Source: an uncultured bacterium
GTDB lineage: Bacteria > Babelota > Babeliae > Babelales > CAIQNR01
Direction: 5' to 3'
DNA length: 33,632 nucleotides
Assembly: GCA_903873255.1 (NCBI GenBank)
Contig: CAIQNR010000025.1
Span: 1 to 33,632, forward strand
Below the pieces are notes generated by a model. The model made no database searches. It saw only the letters and a program-made list of their open reading frames with translations, and was not told where the DNA came from. Shown in pieces: positions 24,817 through 31,977 of this stretch; the stretch's first letter is position 1; every line of letters begins with the position of its first letter. The translations under genes were made by a program, and so were the position numbers.

Positions 24817-24876
24817 ATGAGTATATATCATTATATTATTATGCTATGTCCAGTGATAATAATATCACTCACCTAA
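24817..24876 (+). CDS. possible 19-residue hydrophobic peptide
   Basis: A short ORF encodes MSIYHYIIMLCPVIIISLT, long enough to span a membrane once and hydrophobic throughout. It has a strong ribosome binding site, AGAGGAG (24804-24810), 6 nt before the ATG. TAAGAGG in that site is complementary to CCTCTTA at 24762-24768, so the site could be masked in a longer leader. A TATAAT at 24702-24707 is a possible -10. The 3' end of the ORF contains a 7-bp hairpin (AGTGATA/TATCACT, 24852-24869). Hydrophobic peptides of this size with masked ribosome binding sites resemble type I toxin or leader peptides. No antisense RNA promoter is evident, so the call is tentative. Confidence 0.3.
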   Translation: MSIYHYIIMLCPVIIISLT

Positions 24877-24884
24877 AGGAATTT

Positions 24885-26234
24885 TTAGGGGAAACAATAC
24901 CCCTGGATAAGAACCATTTCTTGAGGCTCAAGCCCAACAGATACAATCGCCACAGGAACGCCTGCAAGGCACTCAAGCTGCTTTAAAAAGATACGCGCCT
25001 CTTGAGGAAGATCCGAAAAAACTCGCGCATTTTTGGTCGATTTTTTCCATCCAGGAAACACAAGATAATGAGGAATCACACGCTTTTGATCTTCAATTGC
25101 AGGCGCAGGGTAATCAAGATGACGACCATCAAGATCATAATCCACGCACATTTTAATTTCATCTAAATCATCAAGCAACTGAAGCCCATTAAATGCTAAA
25201 CAATCAACGCCATTAATCATTACGGCCTGACGAATCATTACTAAATCAATCCAACCATATTGATGCTCTTTTTTATAGCGCTTTCCAAAGCTTGTTTTTA
25301 CTTTTTTAATAACATTTTCATCGATTATTTCTGTAACAATTTTTCCATCTCCAGGATAAATGGAATATGCATCAACAATTCCAACAACGCTCTTTATTCT
25401 TTTAAACCCTACCCCAGCAGATGCACATATACTCGAAGCAAGAGCGCTTACCCCTGATGTACAAGTATAAGTTCCATGGGTACTATCAAGATAAGTTCCA
25501 TAAGGACTATCAAACACTCCTATTTTCCCATGGCTCAACATTTGATTAAATTTAAGTTCAATACCATCACGCACATAAAATTTAAGAATTTTTCTGTACT
25601 TAGTAAATTTATTATAAACTTCTTTAAAATCGACTGGCTTTTCATTATACAACTTAACAATAACTTCATTGCCACGATCAACTGCTTCTTGTAGAAGTTC
25701 CTTATAATCTGAACTCATAAGATCAGCAAGTCTAAAGGCAACACCCATACATTTATCGGAACTAGCTGCTCCAACACCAACTCTAACACCTGCTCCAATA
25801 CGACACATTTTCTTTTTTCTACTGCATCTACCAATAATTATTTCATGAGGCATCAATATCTGAGCGCTTGCCGATATACGAATCCTTTTTTTTGTATCAA
25901 TACCTATTTTTATGAGATCTTCAACTTCTTTTACCAAAAGATCGAGATCTAATAATGTCCCAGGAGCTATGTATACTTTAATAATGTCTGATTGAAAAAT
26001 ACCGATTGGTATGTGATAGAAATTATAGGTTATATCATCAAAAACAATTTGATGTGGGACGGTAAATGGTGCTTTTGTCTGAACTAAAAAGTTAGCCCGG
26101 CTTGCAAACCAATCTGATATAACTGTTTGATAATCATTACACCAGCCGGTACCTATTGTAACTAGACCATACGCTCGTTTTGCTTCTACATTGCCTGCCA
26201 AAATGGCAGTTATCATAATAATAATTTTTTTCAT
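24885..26234 (-). CDS. exported adenylosuccinate synthetase-like protein lacking active-site motifs
   Basis: This 449-residue protein aligns with PurA over nearly its whole length but carries a signal peptide (MKKIIIMITAILAGNVEA). Retained scaffold segments include HIPIGIF (PurA HLIPSGIL), STHGTYTCTS (DIDHGTYPYVTS), YGWIDLVMIRQAV, LLDDLDEIKMCVDY, FPGWKKST, and LPQEARIFLKQLECLAGVPV. The functional motifs are gone. The P-loop GDEGKGK reads CNDYQTV (32-38), the NAGHT His is lost (KAPFT, 54-58), the TTGRxRR loop reads YKKEHQYGW, and the guanine-recognition TKLD reads NGLQ (349-352). An AAGGAG ribosome binding site supports ATG 26234. I infer an exported, catalytically dead PurA descendant with a new role, possibly binding outside the cytoplasm. 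Standard pipelines would probably mislabel it PurA. Confidence 0.85.
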   Translation of the reverse strand: MKKIIIMITAILAGNVEAKRAYGLVTIGTGWCNDYQTVISDWFASRANFLVQTKAPFTVPHQIVFDDITYNFYHIPIGIFQSDIIKVYIAPGTLLDLDLLVKEVEDLIKIGIDTKKRIRISASAQILMPHEIIIGRCSRKKKMCRIGAGVRVGVGAASSDKCMGVAFRLADLMSSDYKELLQEAVDRGNEVIVKLYNEKPVDFKEVYNKFTKYRKILKFYVRDGIELKFNQMLSHGKIGVFDSPYGTYLDSTHGTYTCTSGVSALASSICASAGVGFKRIKSVVGIVDAYSIYPGDGKIVTEIIDENVIKKVKTSFGKRYKKEHQYGWIDLVMIRQAVMINGVDCLAFNGLQLLDDLDEIKMCVDYDLDGRHLDYPAPAIEDQKRVIPHYLVFPGWKKSTKNARVFSDLPQEARIFLKQLECLAGVPVAIVSVGLEPQEMVLIQGYCFP

Positions 26235-26293
26235 TCTCTTCTCCTTACCATCAGTCGCTAGTCTGCACTAAAAGAAAAGATCTGTAAACTAGA

Positions 26294-26329
26294 CTCCCAT
26301 GGAGCAAAAATTTATCTGCACCATGGGAG
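26294..26329. repeat. strong stem-loop without T-tract
   Basis: CTCCCATGG (26294-26302) pairs perfectly with CCATGGGAG (26321-26329), extended inward by GCA/TGC past one mismatch. It lies between the SPFH gene and the PurA-like gene, both on the minus strand. With no T run on either side it may be a 3'-end processing or stability element or a leader structure. Confidence 0.5.
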
Positions 26330-26360
26330 AAATAATCTTACTATTATGAATGTGATATAC

Positions 26361-27368
26361 TTATTTTTTTTCGTATTCAAAAATTTGCTTCATAGTTGCC
26401 AAACTTCCCATAAGAGCACTTGCTTCATACGGAACTATAATCATCTTACCATTTTTGTCTTTAGTAATTTCTGGCAATGTTTTGATATATTCACGTGCAA
26501 TCATATAAGGAAGCGGATCTGCATCCGGTATTGATTTCTTAATTGCAATAATTGCATCAGCTTCAGCCTGTGCAACAATAATACGAGCATCACTAATACC
26601 TTTTGCTCGTAAAACACCCGATTCACGTTCCCCTTCTGCATCCAAAATTGCAGCTTCTTTAGCACCTTCTGCTCTTAATATTGCAGAACGTTTTTCACCC
26701 TCTGCTTCTAAAATTACAGCACGGCGATCACGCTCAGCACGCATTTGCTTTTCCATTGCTTGCTGAATATCACGAGGAGGATTTACTTCTTGCAGCTCAA
26801 CTCTATTAACCTTAACGCCCCATTTGTGTGTTGCATTATCAAGGATCACTTTTAATTTTTCATTAATTTTATCACGAGATACTAATGTTTCATCAAGATC
26901 AAGTGCACCAATTACATTTCTAAGTGTTGTTTGCGTTAAACGCTCAATTGCATCCGGCAAATTTGCAACTTGATATGCCGCATCCTTTGGATCATAAATT
27001 TGATAGTACATTAACGCACCAATTTCCATCGTGACGTTATCTTTAGTAATCACATTTTGTTTAGGAAAATTATCTACAATTTCTCGCAAATCAATACGTG
27101 AATGACTGCGATACGTGCGGTATATTTTACCCGTATCAAGCATTATAGAGCCTGACCAATTCCAAACATGAGGAGCATCTATAAAAGGAACAATCATATG
27201 AAGCCCAGGCATCAATGTTTTATTATATTTACCTAAACGCTCAATAATTATAACTTCTGCTTGTCTAACTATGTAAAAAGATTTTGCAAAAATAACAATT
27301 GTAAAAAGTACTGCCGTACACCCAAGAATAATAAATTCAGACGACAACATCATTGTATCAATACTCAT
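26361..27368 (-). CDS. SPFH/Band 7 stomatin-like membrane protein (QmcA-like)
   Basis: A 335-residue protein with one N-terminal membrane anchor (about 10-30, FIILGCTAVLFTIVIFAKSF). The SPFH domain (about 32-190) includes VIIIERLGKYNKTLMPGLHM and NVITKDNVTMEIGALMYYQI, followed by YQVANLPDAIERLTQTTLR. A coiled coil of EAEGE/RAEGA repeats follows (about 215-260), then a C-terminal PLPYMIAREYIKTLPEI typical of bacterial stomatins. Such proteins form large membrane-bound cages or microdomains and often associate with NfeD or FtsH-type proteases. No NfeD gene is adjacent. GAAAGG 7 nt before the ATG supports the start, and a promoter (TTGTGT-18-TATAAA) lies upstream, so it is likely expressed on its own. 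Confidence 0.93.
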   Translation of the reverse strand: MSIDTMMLSSEFIILGCTAVLFTIVIFAKSFYIVRQAEVIIIERLGKYNKTLMPGLHMIVPFIDAPHVWNWSGSIMLDTGKIYRTYRSHSRIDLREIVDNFPKQNVITKDNVTMEIGALMYYQIYDPKDAAYQVANLPDAIERLTQTTLRNVIGALDLDETLVSRDKINEKLKVILDNATHKWGVKVNRVELQEVNPPRDIQQAMEKQMRAERDRRAVILEAEGEKRSAILRAEGAKEAAILDAEGERESGVLRAKGISDARIIVAQAEADAIIAIKKSIPDADPLPYMIAREYIKTLPEITKDKNGKMIIVPYEASALMGSLATMKQIFEYEKK

Positions 27369-27395
27369 AATAAAACCTTTCTAGTTTTTATGTGT

Positions 27396-27425
27396 TTTAT
27401 ACTATCCACTATTATTTTAACACAA
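27396..27425 (-). promoter_or_regulatory. promoter for the SPFH gene
   Basis: On the minus strand, TTGTGT (27420-27425), an 18-bp spacer and TATAAA (27396-27401), with a leader of about 20-25 nt before ATG 27368. Confidence 0.45.
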
Positions 27426-27436
27426 TAGCAACAAAC

Positions 27437-27474
27437 AAAAAGGGCCACAAAGAAAACTTCTTCATGGCCCTTTT
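27437..27474 (-). terminator. rho-independent terminator of the transketolase transcript
   Basis: AAAAGGGCCA pairs with TGGCCCTTTT (10 bp) around a 17-nt loop. On the minus strand the stem is followed by TTTTTGTTTGTTG. It lies 25 bp beyond the small in-frame ORF that follows tkt. Confidence 0.75.
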
Positions 27475-27498
27475 GGATATCAAAAAATAAATCAAAAG

Positions 27499-27639
27499 TT
27501 ATTTTATACTTTGAATACCTTCAAGTACTACTGTTAACCCAAGACCTAATCCCATAGTGACAAGACCACTATTAACATTTGATGTCATAAAGTTTTTCAC
27601 CAAATAAGTGGTTGCAGCATAAAAAACAACAGCTATCTT
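27499..27639 (-). other. in-frame ORF directly after the transketolase stop (readthrough tail or small membrane protein)
   Basis: After the tkt TAG (27640-27642) the same frame stays open for 46 more codons to TAA (27499-27501), reading KIAVVFYAATTYLVKNFM..., then GLVTMGLGLGLTVVLEGIQ. The composition is protein-like and hydrophobic, and the ORF ends just before the terminator, so it is in the mRNA. Possible starts are TTG 27603, GTG 27600 and ATG 27588, none with a good ribosome binding site. Either TAG readthrough, a small protein with a weak start, or a decayed gene is possible. I cannot choose among them. Confidence 0.3.
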
Positions 27640-29511
27640 CTACCACTTTTTTACAGCCTTTACAATTGCATCTGCATCAATATGCAACCAAGCTCGCAAC
27701 TCTTCTGCTCTTCCTGAACGTGGCAATTGCTTAACTGCCAGCACCGTTACGGCAATTAGTTCATTGCTAACTGCATGTGCAACTGCTTCTCCAAGACCAC
27801 CTTCTTGGTAATGATCTTCTACAGTAATAATGCGATTATGGGATGATTGTGCAATAGTAACAATTGTTTTTACATCAAGAGGTTTAACACTGTAGGCATC
27901 AATAACTGCTACTTCTATCCCCTCACTTTTCAGTAGATCTGCCGCCATTATTGCTTCATGCACAGTAGCTCCTGCTGCAACAATAAGACCGCGCGCTTTT
28001 GGATAACTACGTAAAACTTTGCATCCACCAATTTTAAATTGCTCATTATTTGGGTAGATCTGATAACTTTCTTGACGCATTACGCGCATATAAGAAACGC
28101 CACCATAATACTGCCCTATAAGTTGCACACAGCGATAGGCACTTACACCATCGGCAGGAACTAAAACAACTGAATTCGGAATGGTTCTAAAAAATGAAAT
28201 ATCTTCAAGCGCCATTTGTGCCGGGCCATCTTGCCCAACTGAACACCCAGTATGTGAACCAATTACACGAACAGGAAGCCTACCAATACCGGCCATACGA
28301 AGTTGATCATGAGCACGAGCAAAAAATGATGCAAAGGTAGAAATAAAAGGAACAAATCCATCTGTTGCATAACCACATGCCATACCAACCATCGACTGCT
28401 CACCTATAAATGATTGTATAAATCGACTTGGAAAAGCTTCCTCAAAAAGTTCTGTATACGTAGAATTTTTAGTTTCACCATCAATCACTATCACCTGTTT
28501 ACAAAGCCTTCCTAGCTCAACAAGCGCTTGGCCCGAAGTTTTACGCGTTGTTATAGATTCTTTATACAATGGCTGAGGAAGTTCAGCTACACATTCAGGA
28601 AAACTACTCATACAATTTGCATGGTTTTGCTCAAGGCGATACCGCGAATGCCATGGTTTACCTTCGTAATGAGCCGCTTGAGGAAACATCTCTACAAGTT
28701 CTTTTTCTAATTCTGGTAGTTGATCTCCATCAAATGTTCTTCCATGCCAACCATTTTTACCCTGAATACTAGAAAGCCCATATCCTTTAGAGGTGTTTCC
28801 AATAATCACTGTTGGTTTGCCATTGCACTCACGAGCATCATCAAGCGCAGTAACAACTTCACTCATTACATTTCCATTACATAAAATAACATTCCATCCA
28901 AATGCCTTAAATTTTATACCGAGCGCATTAAGATCATGCCCATAGAGCGTTGCCGTTGATTGACCAAGGCCATTACAATCTACAATGGCAATCAAGTGTT
29001 CTGCATTATAATATGAGGCTAGCTGCGCCGCCTCCCACACAGAACCTTCCGCACATTCACCATCCCCCATTAAAACATAGGTAAATCGAGAAAAGCCTTC
29101 ATGCTTTGCCGCCAATACCTGTCCAAGTCCAATTGCAAGGCCACAACCAAGCGACCCGGTTGCCACAGCAACATGATCAAACCGGACCGAAGGGTGTCCT
29201 TCTAAAACAGAATCAAATTTACGAAGAGTTAATAATGTTTCTTCAGAAAGCACTCCCGCCTGCCACCACGCTGCATAAAGCACGGGAGATGCATGCCCTT
29301 TTGATAAAATGAAACTATCATTACAAGGATTTTTAAAATTATGAGAATCATAATTCATGGCATAAAAAAAGAGAGCCGCCACAAAATCAGCTGCCGATAA
29401 GGCTGAAGTCAGATGGCCAGACCCTGCAGCAGTAGTTGCACGCAATGAACCTAACCTTAACATATAGGCTTTATGCTCTAGAAGAGCCAATTGATCATTT
29501 TTCTTATTCAT
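27640..29511 (-). CDS. tkt: transketolase (single-chain, eukaryote-like TK)
   Basis: A thiamine-diphosphate enzyme of the pentose phosphate pathway. Two ATGs lie near the start. AAAAGG abuts the first (29517) but is 6 nt from the second (29511), which I use (623 residues). Visible motifs are AAGSGHLTSALS and SKGHASPVLYA (active-site His residues), the ThDP motif GDGECAEGSVWEAAQLA followed by VDCNGLGQS, the catalytic Glu in IGEQSMVGMACGYA, and SHTGCSVGQDGPAQMALEDI. The last segment and the length of about 620 residues resemble mammalian-type transketolases more than the E. coli TktA form (about 660). The C-terminal domain is complete. It gives a route to ribose-5-phosphate, relevant to nucleotide supply, and is divergent from the 29559 gene. 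Confidence 0.93.
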   Translation of the reverse strand: MNKKNDQLALLEHKAYMLRLGSLRATTAAGSGHLTSALSAADFVAALFFYAMNYDSHNFKNPCNDSFILSKGHASPVLYAAWWQAGVLSEETLLTLRKFDSVLEGHPSVRFDHVAVATGSLGCGLAIGLGQVLAAKHEGFSRFTYVLMGDGECAEGSVWEAAQLASYYNAEHLIAIVDCNGLGQSTATLYGHDLNALGIKFKAFGWNVILCNGNVMSEVVTALDDARECNGKPTVIIGNTSKGYGLSSIQGKNGWHGRTFDGDQLPELEKELVEMFPQAAHYEGKPWHSRYRLEQNHANCMSSFPECVAELPQPLYKESITTRKTSGQALVELGRLCKQVIVIDGETKNSTYTELFEEAFPSRFIQSFIGEQSMVGMACGYATDGFVPFISTFASFFARAHDQLRMAGIGRLPVRVIGSHTGCSVGQDGPAQMALEDISFFRTIPNSVVLVPADGVSAYRCVQLIGQYYGGVSYMRVMRQESYQIYPNNEQFKIGGCKVLRSYPKARGLIVAAGATVHEAIMAADLLKSEGIEVAVIDAYSVKPLDVKTIVTIAQSSHNRIITVEDHYQEGGLGEAVAHAVSNELIAVTVLAVKQLPRSGRAEELRAWLHIDADAIVKAVKKW

Positions 29512-29533
29512 ATTCATCCTTTTTAAAATCGAG

Positions 29534-29548
29534 ATTATACCGTATACT
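29534..29548. promoter_or_regulatory. back-to-back -10 elements of divergent promoters
   Basis: TATAAT on the minus strand (29534-29539, for tkt) and TATACT on the plus strand (29543-29548, for the 29559 gene) lie 3 bp apart in the 47-bp gap. Neither has a strong -35. The plus-strand transcript would start within a few bases of its ATG, making it almost leaderless. Confidence 0.4.
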
Positions 29549-29558
29549 TAAAGATATT

Positions 29559-30278
29559 ATGAAACGTTTTGTACAGAATTTTAAAAAAAATCTCCTGAAT
29601 TTTTTACAGATACAGTGTTTTCTTTCACTGGTATCGCTACCCATCATTGTTGCATGGGGACTTCCCTTTTCCATTATGACAGCTGTTGGTAACTTTATAT
29701 TCAGCCCCTTTATTACTGCATTTTTACTCTGCGCATCACTCATATTTTTTACTGAACTTTTCAGAATTCCTAATGGCTTTTTAATTATACTCCTTGAATG
29801 GATTACCCAAAGCTGGCTTTATGTTCTTTCTTTTGGATCAAAAACATGGCTTATTAGTCTGCCAGAAACACTTATTCCATTTTTATGCATCATCGCCCTA
29901 TGTGCATTTCTTGCACTTCAACACAAAAAATTGAGCTCCCCACTCTACTATATTGGATTTTCAACACTTCTTATTTTTGCTATTGCGCTGATAAACAAAC
30001 AGACCAAAAAAATGAAACATACTGATGTAATCTGCAATAAAAAACGTCTTTCCTTAATTAACAATAACGGAAAGCTCCATCTTATCGACCAAGGAGCTTT
30101 AGGAGAACGACACAACCCATCATCATGGATTTCTTACTCACTTCTACCAGAAATCTCAAAAAAGTTTGGATTCACCCATATTGATGAGCTCACCTATAGC
30201 GATAATAAGAAAACGACCCAAAAAGCAATTGATGCCCTTTGCAAAGAAATAATCGTAAAAAAAATTACAAAGAAATAA
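29559..30278 (+). CDS. membrane protein resembling a truncated ComEC/Rec2
   Basis: The ORF track starts at 29436, inside tkt. The likely start is ATG 29559 (MKRFVQNFKKNLLNFLQ), giving 239 residues. There are about four to five hydrophobic segments (residues 18-155; for example FLSLVSLPIIVAWGLPFSIM, then IFSPFITAFLLCASLIFFTE). A soluble C-terminal part (about 160-239) reads KKRLSLINNNGKLHLIDQGA, then SSWISYSLLPEISKKFGFTHIDELTYSD. This order resembles the end of the ComEC competence membrane domain followed by the start of its metallo-beta-lactamase-like domain (vDxG ... lxxxGixxID ... SH). The metal-binding HxHxDH is absent, and TYSDNKKT stands there. I infer a shortened, degenerate ComEC relative, with modest confidence. 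No good ribosome binding site is seen. Confidence 0.6.
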   Translation: MKRFVQNFKKNLLNFLQIQCFLSLVSLPIIVAWGLPFSIMTAVGNFIFSPFITAFLLCASLIFFTELFRIPNGFLIILLEWITQSWLYVLSFGSKTWLISLPETLIPFLCIIALCAFLALQHKKLSSPLYYIGFSTLLIFAIALINKQTKKMKHTDVICNKKRLSLINNNGKLHLIDQGALGERHNPSSWISYSLLPEISKKFGFTHIDELTYSDNKKTTQKAIDALCKEIIVKKITKK

Positions 30279-30361
30279 TAAAACTTGATTTGTCCTTATT
30301 CTATGCTAAAACTGTATATGAATCTATTAATTTAAAATACTCATTATAAGAAAGGTTTTAC

Positions 30362-30907
30362 ATGAAAAAACTATCATTCTTGGTATTCTTAGGAATTTTC
30401 TTTTTTACTATTAGCAGCAACAGCAACTCCCATTATTTGCCAAAAAAACATGGGATTTGTTTTAAAGGAGCTACACCACCTAAGAAGCAAGCAGTAAATC
30501 TAGTAGAAGAAAAAGAATTTGCTCTTAAAAAACAAAATCGTGAATCACAAAATTCTCGATCTCGATCTAAATCACTTTGTGTTGAAATTGATATTGATAT
30601 TGATAATTTTCACTTTCCATCGCTTGAAGAATCACGAACACTTACTCTCACACCTAACAATACACAACACACTCAAATTGATCATGCATGGGTAATAGAG
30701 CGAATGGAACATCACAGAAAAGTTGGGACTGGTTTTTTTATTGCACAACGCTATAAAAAATACAGAGAAACTGCCGAAGAAACAACCTCTAGAACACCAT
30801 CGCCTAACAAATGGAGTAGAACTTCTACGCCTCAAACTCCACACTTTAATTTTGAAGAGTTTCCTGCTCTTACTAGAAGACCGTCATCGGTTATAGAAAA
30901 AAAATAA
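30362..30907 (+). CDS. exported Ser/Arg/Thr-rich protein, function unknown
   Basis: This 181-residue protein has a signal peptide (MKKLSFLVFLGIFFFTISSNSNS). The mature part is mostly low complexity, with SRSRSKS (about 62-68), an acidic stretch VEIDIDIDNFHFPSL, a short helical segment (HAWVIERMEHHRKVGTGFFI) and a Thr/Pro/Arg-rich end (TSRTPSPNKWSRTSTPQTP). Such SR- and TP-rich sequence is unusual for a periplasmic enzyme and recalls exported effectors or disordered surface proteins. GAAAGG 7-8 nt before the ATG fixes the start. It ends at a strong bidirectional terminator. No family is recognised. Confidence 0.72.
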   Translation: MKKLSFLVFLGIFFFTISSNSNSHYLPKKHGICFKGATPPKKQAVNLVEEKEFALKKQNRESQNSRSRSKSLCVEIDIDIDNFHFPSLEESRTLTLTPNNTQHTQIDHAWVIERMEHHRKVGTGFFIAQRYKKYRETAEETTSRTPSPNKWSRTSTPQTPHFNFEEFPALTRRPSSVIEKK

Positions 30908-30933
30908 CCTAGCAATTCATTTTTAACGTAATA

Positions 30934-30969
30934 AATAATAAAGGGCAGAATCATCTGCCCTTTATTATT
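30934..30969. terminator. bidirectional rho-independent terminator
   Basis: A perfect 16-bp stem (AATAATAAAGGGCAGA, 30934-30949, with TCTGCCCTTTATTATT, 30954-30969) around a 4-nt loop lies between convergent genes. The A/T ends give T-tracts in both directions. Confidence 0.88.
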
Positions 30970-30972
30970 ATT

Positions 30973-31374
30973 TTAATCTCTTAAAGACTTTTCTCTTCTT
31001 ATTGCATTTTGCCATAATTTAACAGCAGTAAAAGTTGCCGTATTAAAGTGAGTAGTATTCATAAATTGATTACTCAAAATAAATAAATTTGTGTCAAAAA
31101 TATATGAATCAGGAGAATCATTTAAAATCTCAGAAACTCGATCCTGAATACTAGAAGGTCTTGATGTGGTATCTTTTTTTAAAGCACTTATTGCTTTATT
31201 TCTTTCAGCTGTTGCTAGTGCAAGAGCTGCAGTATGATCCAATTTTCTTTGAGCATACGCCTCAAACTGTTCCTCAGTTGGTGCCTGTGGTTCAATATAA
31301 GGACGTCGTGATGCTTGCAAAGATCCAACAGAAATCAATAACGTAATTGTTAAAGATTTTTTCATGTTTTTCAT
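30973..31374 (-). CDS. small exported helical protein, paralogue of 31482-31820
   Basis: This 133-residue protein starts MKNMKKSLTITLLISVGSLQAS (signal peptide). The mature part is predicted helical (HTAALALATAERNKAISALK) and ends FNTATFTAVKLWQNAIRREK. It shares this layout with the next gene: a helix rich in A/K and 'AxxALKxD', 'SR.S/CRSLE', then a 'TxxxxFSN..xxxxxFxxxTFxAVKxW' end. I infer gene duplication. AAAGGA lies 10 nt before the first ATG, which favours it over the second (31365). The stop is inside the shared terminator region. The function is unknown. Confidence 0.72.
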   Translation of the reverse strand: MKNMKKSLTITLLISVGSLQASRRPYIEPQAPTEEQFEAYAQRKLDHTAALALATAERNKAISALKKDTTSRPSSIQDRVSEILNDSPDSYIFDTNLFILSNQFMNTTHFNTATFTAVKLWQNAIRREKSLRD

Positions 31375-31481
31375 AGCGCACGTATCCTTTCAGTATCTAT
31401 AAACCTATATTCTACCAACGGAGTACTATAACTCTTTTTTCCAATAATACAAAAATAAAATAATGGATATCCCTAGAGTAT

Positions 31482-31820
31482 TTAATATTTATATGGTCTT
31501 ATCATTTTTCTTTGTGCTTCCCAATATTTAACAGCATCAAAAGTGCTTATCTTAAAGTCAGATCTATTCAAAACAGTATTACTAAAACTTGCTAAATAAG
31601 TATCAGACATACAAGGGTACTTAGCACAATTTTCTAAAAACTCATTTAGGTGTGCCTGAACTTCTAACGATCGACAGCTTTTATCATCTTTTAAAGCAGC
31701 AAGAGCTTGCTTTTTTTCTAGTGCTACTCTTGCAGCCTTATCAAATTTTTGAGCAGATGCTTGTAAACAACTACCAGAAAGTAACAACGCAACGACGAAA
31801 CATTTTTTTATATTATTCAT
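31482..31820 (-). CDS. small exported helical protein, paralogue of 30973-31374
   Basis: The ORF track begins at 31862, but ATG 31820 is preceded by AGAGG at 7 nt and is followed directly by the signal peptide MNNIKKCFVVALLLSGSCLQAS, giving 112 residues. The mature protein has KAARVALEKKQALAALKDDK and the shared C-terminal pattern FKISTFDAVKYWEAQRK. It also has Cys residues not found in its paralogue (DKSCRS, ENCAKYPCMS), which could form disulphides outside the cytoplasm. The two genes are 107 bp apart and co-oriented. The function is unknown. Confidence 0.72.
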   Translation of the reverse strand: MNNIKKCFVVALLLSGSCLQASAQKFDKAARVALEKKQALAALKDDKSCRSLEVQAHLNEFLENCAKYPCMSDTYLASFSNTVLNRSDFKISTFDAVKYWEAQRKMIRPYKY

Positions 31821-31922
31821 AAAAAAACCTCTTTTTATATATGTACCAATAGATTTTACCACATCAGTACTACAACTCTTTTTTAAGAATTTTTAAATTA
31901 ATATTTTTATGAATAAATAGGT

Positions 31923-31957
31923 AATAAAAAAGGGCAGAAAATTCTACCCTTTTTATT
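31923..31957 (-). terminator. terminator of the nrdAB transcript
   Basis: AATAAAAAAGGG-C-AGA and TCT-A-CCCTTTTTATT form a stem with one internal mismatch, 21 bp beyond the nrdB stop. On the minus strand it is followed by a short T-rich stretch. Confidence 0.65.
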
Positions 31958-31977
31958 ATAACAATTTTAGTAAAAGA

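Noticed and set aside
24852-24869. AGTGATA/TATCACT hairpin as a terminator of the pseudo-PurA gene
   Set aside because: It is A/T-rich with a 7-bp stem and no T-tract on either strand, so termination there is not supported.
29436-29558. N-terminal extension of the ComEC-like gene
   Set aside because: It is antisense to the tkt start and to the divergent promoters. The hydrophobic protein begins sensibly at 29559.
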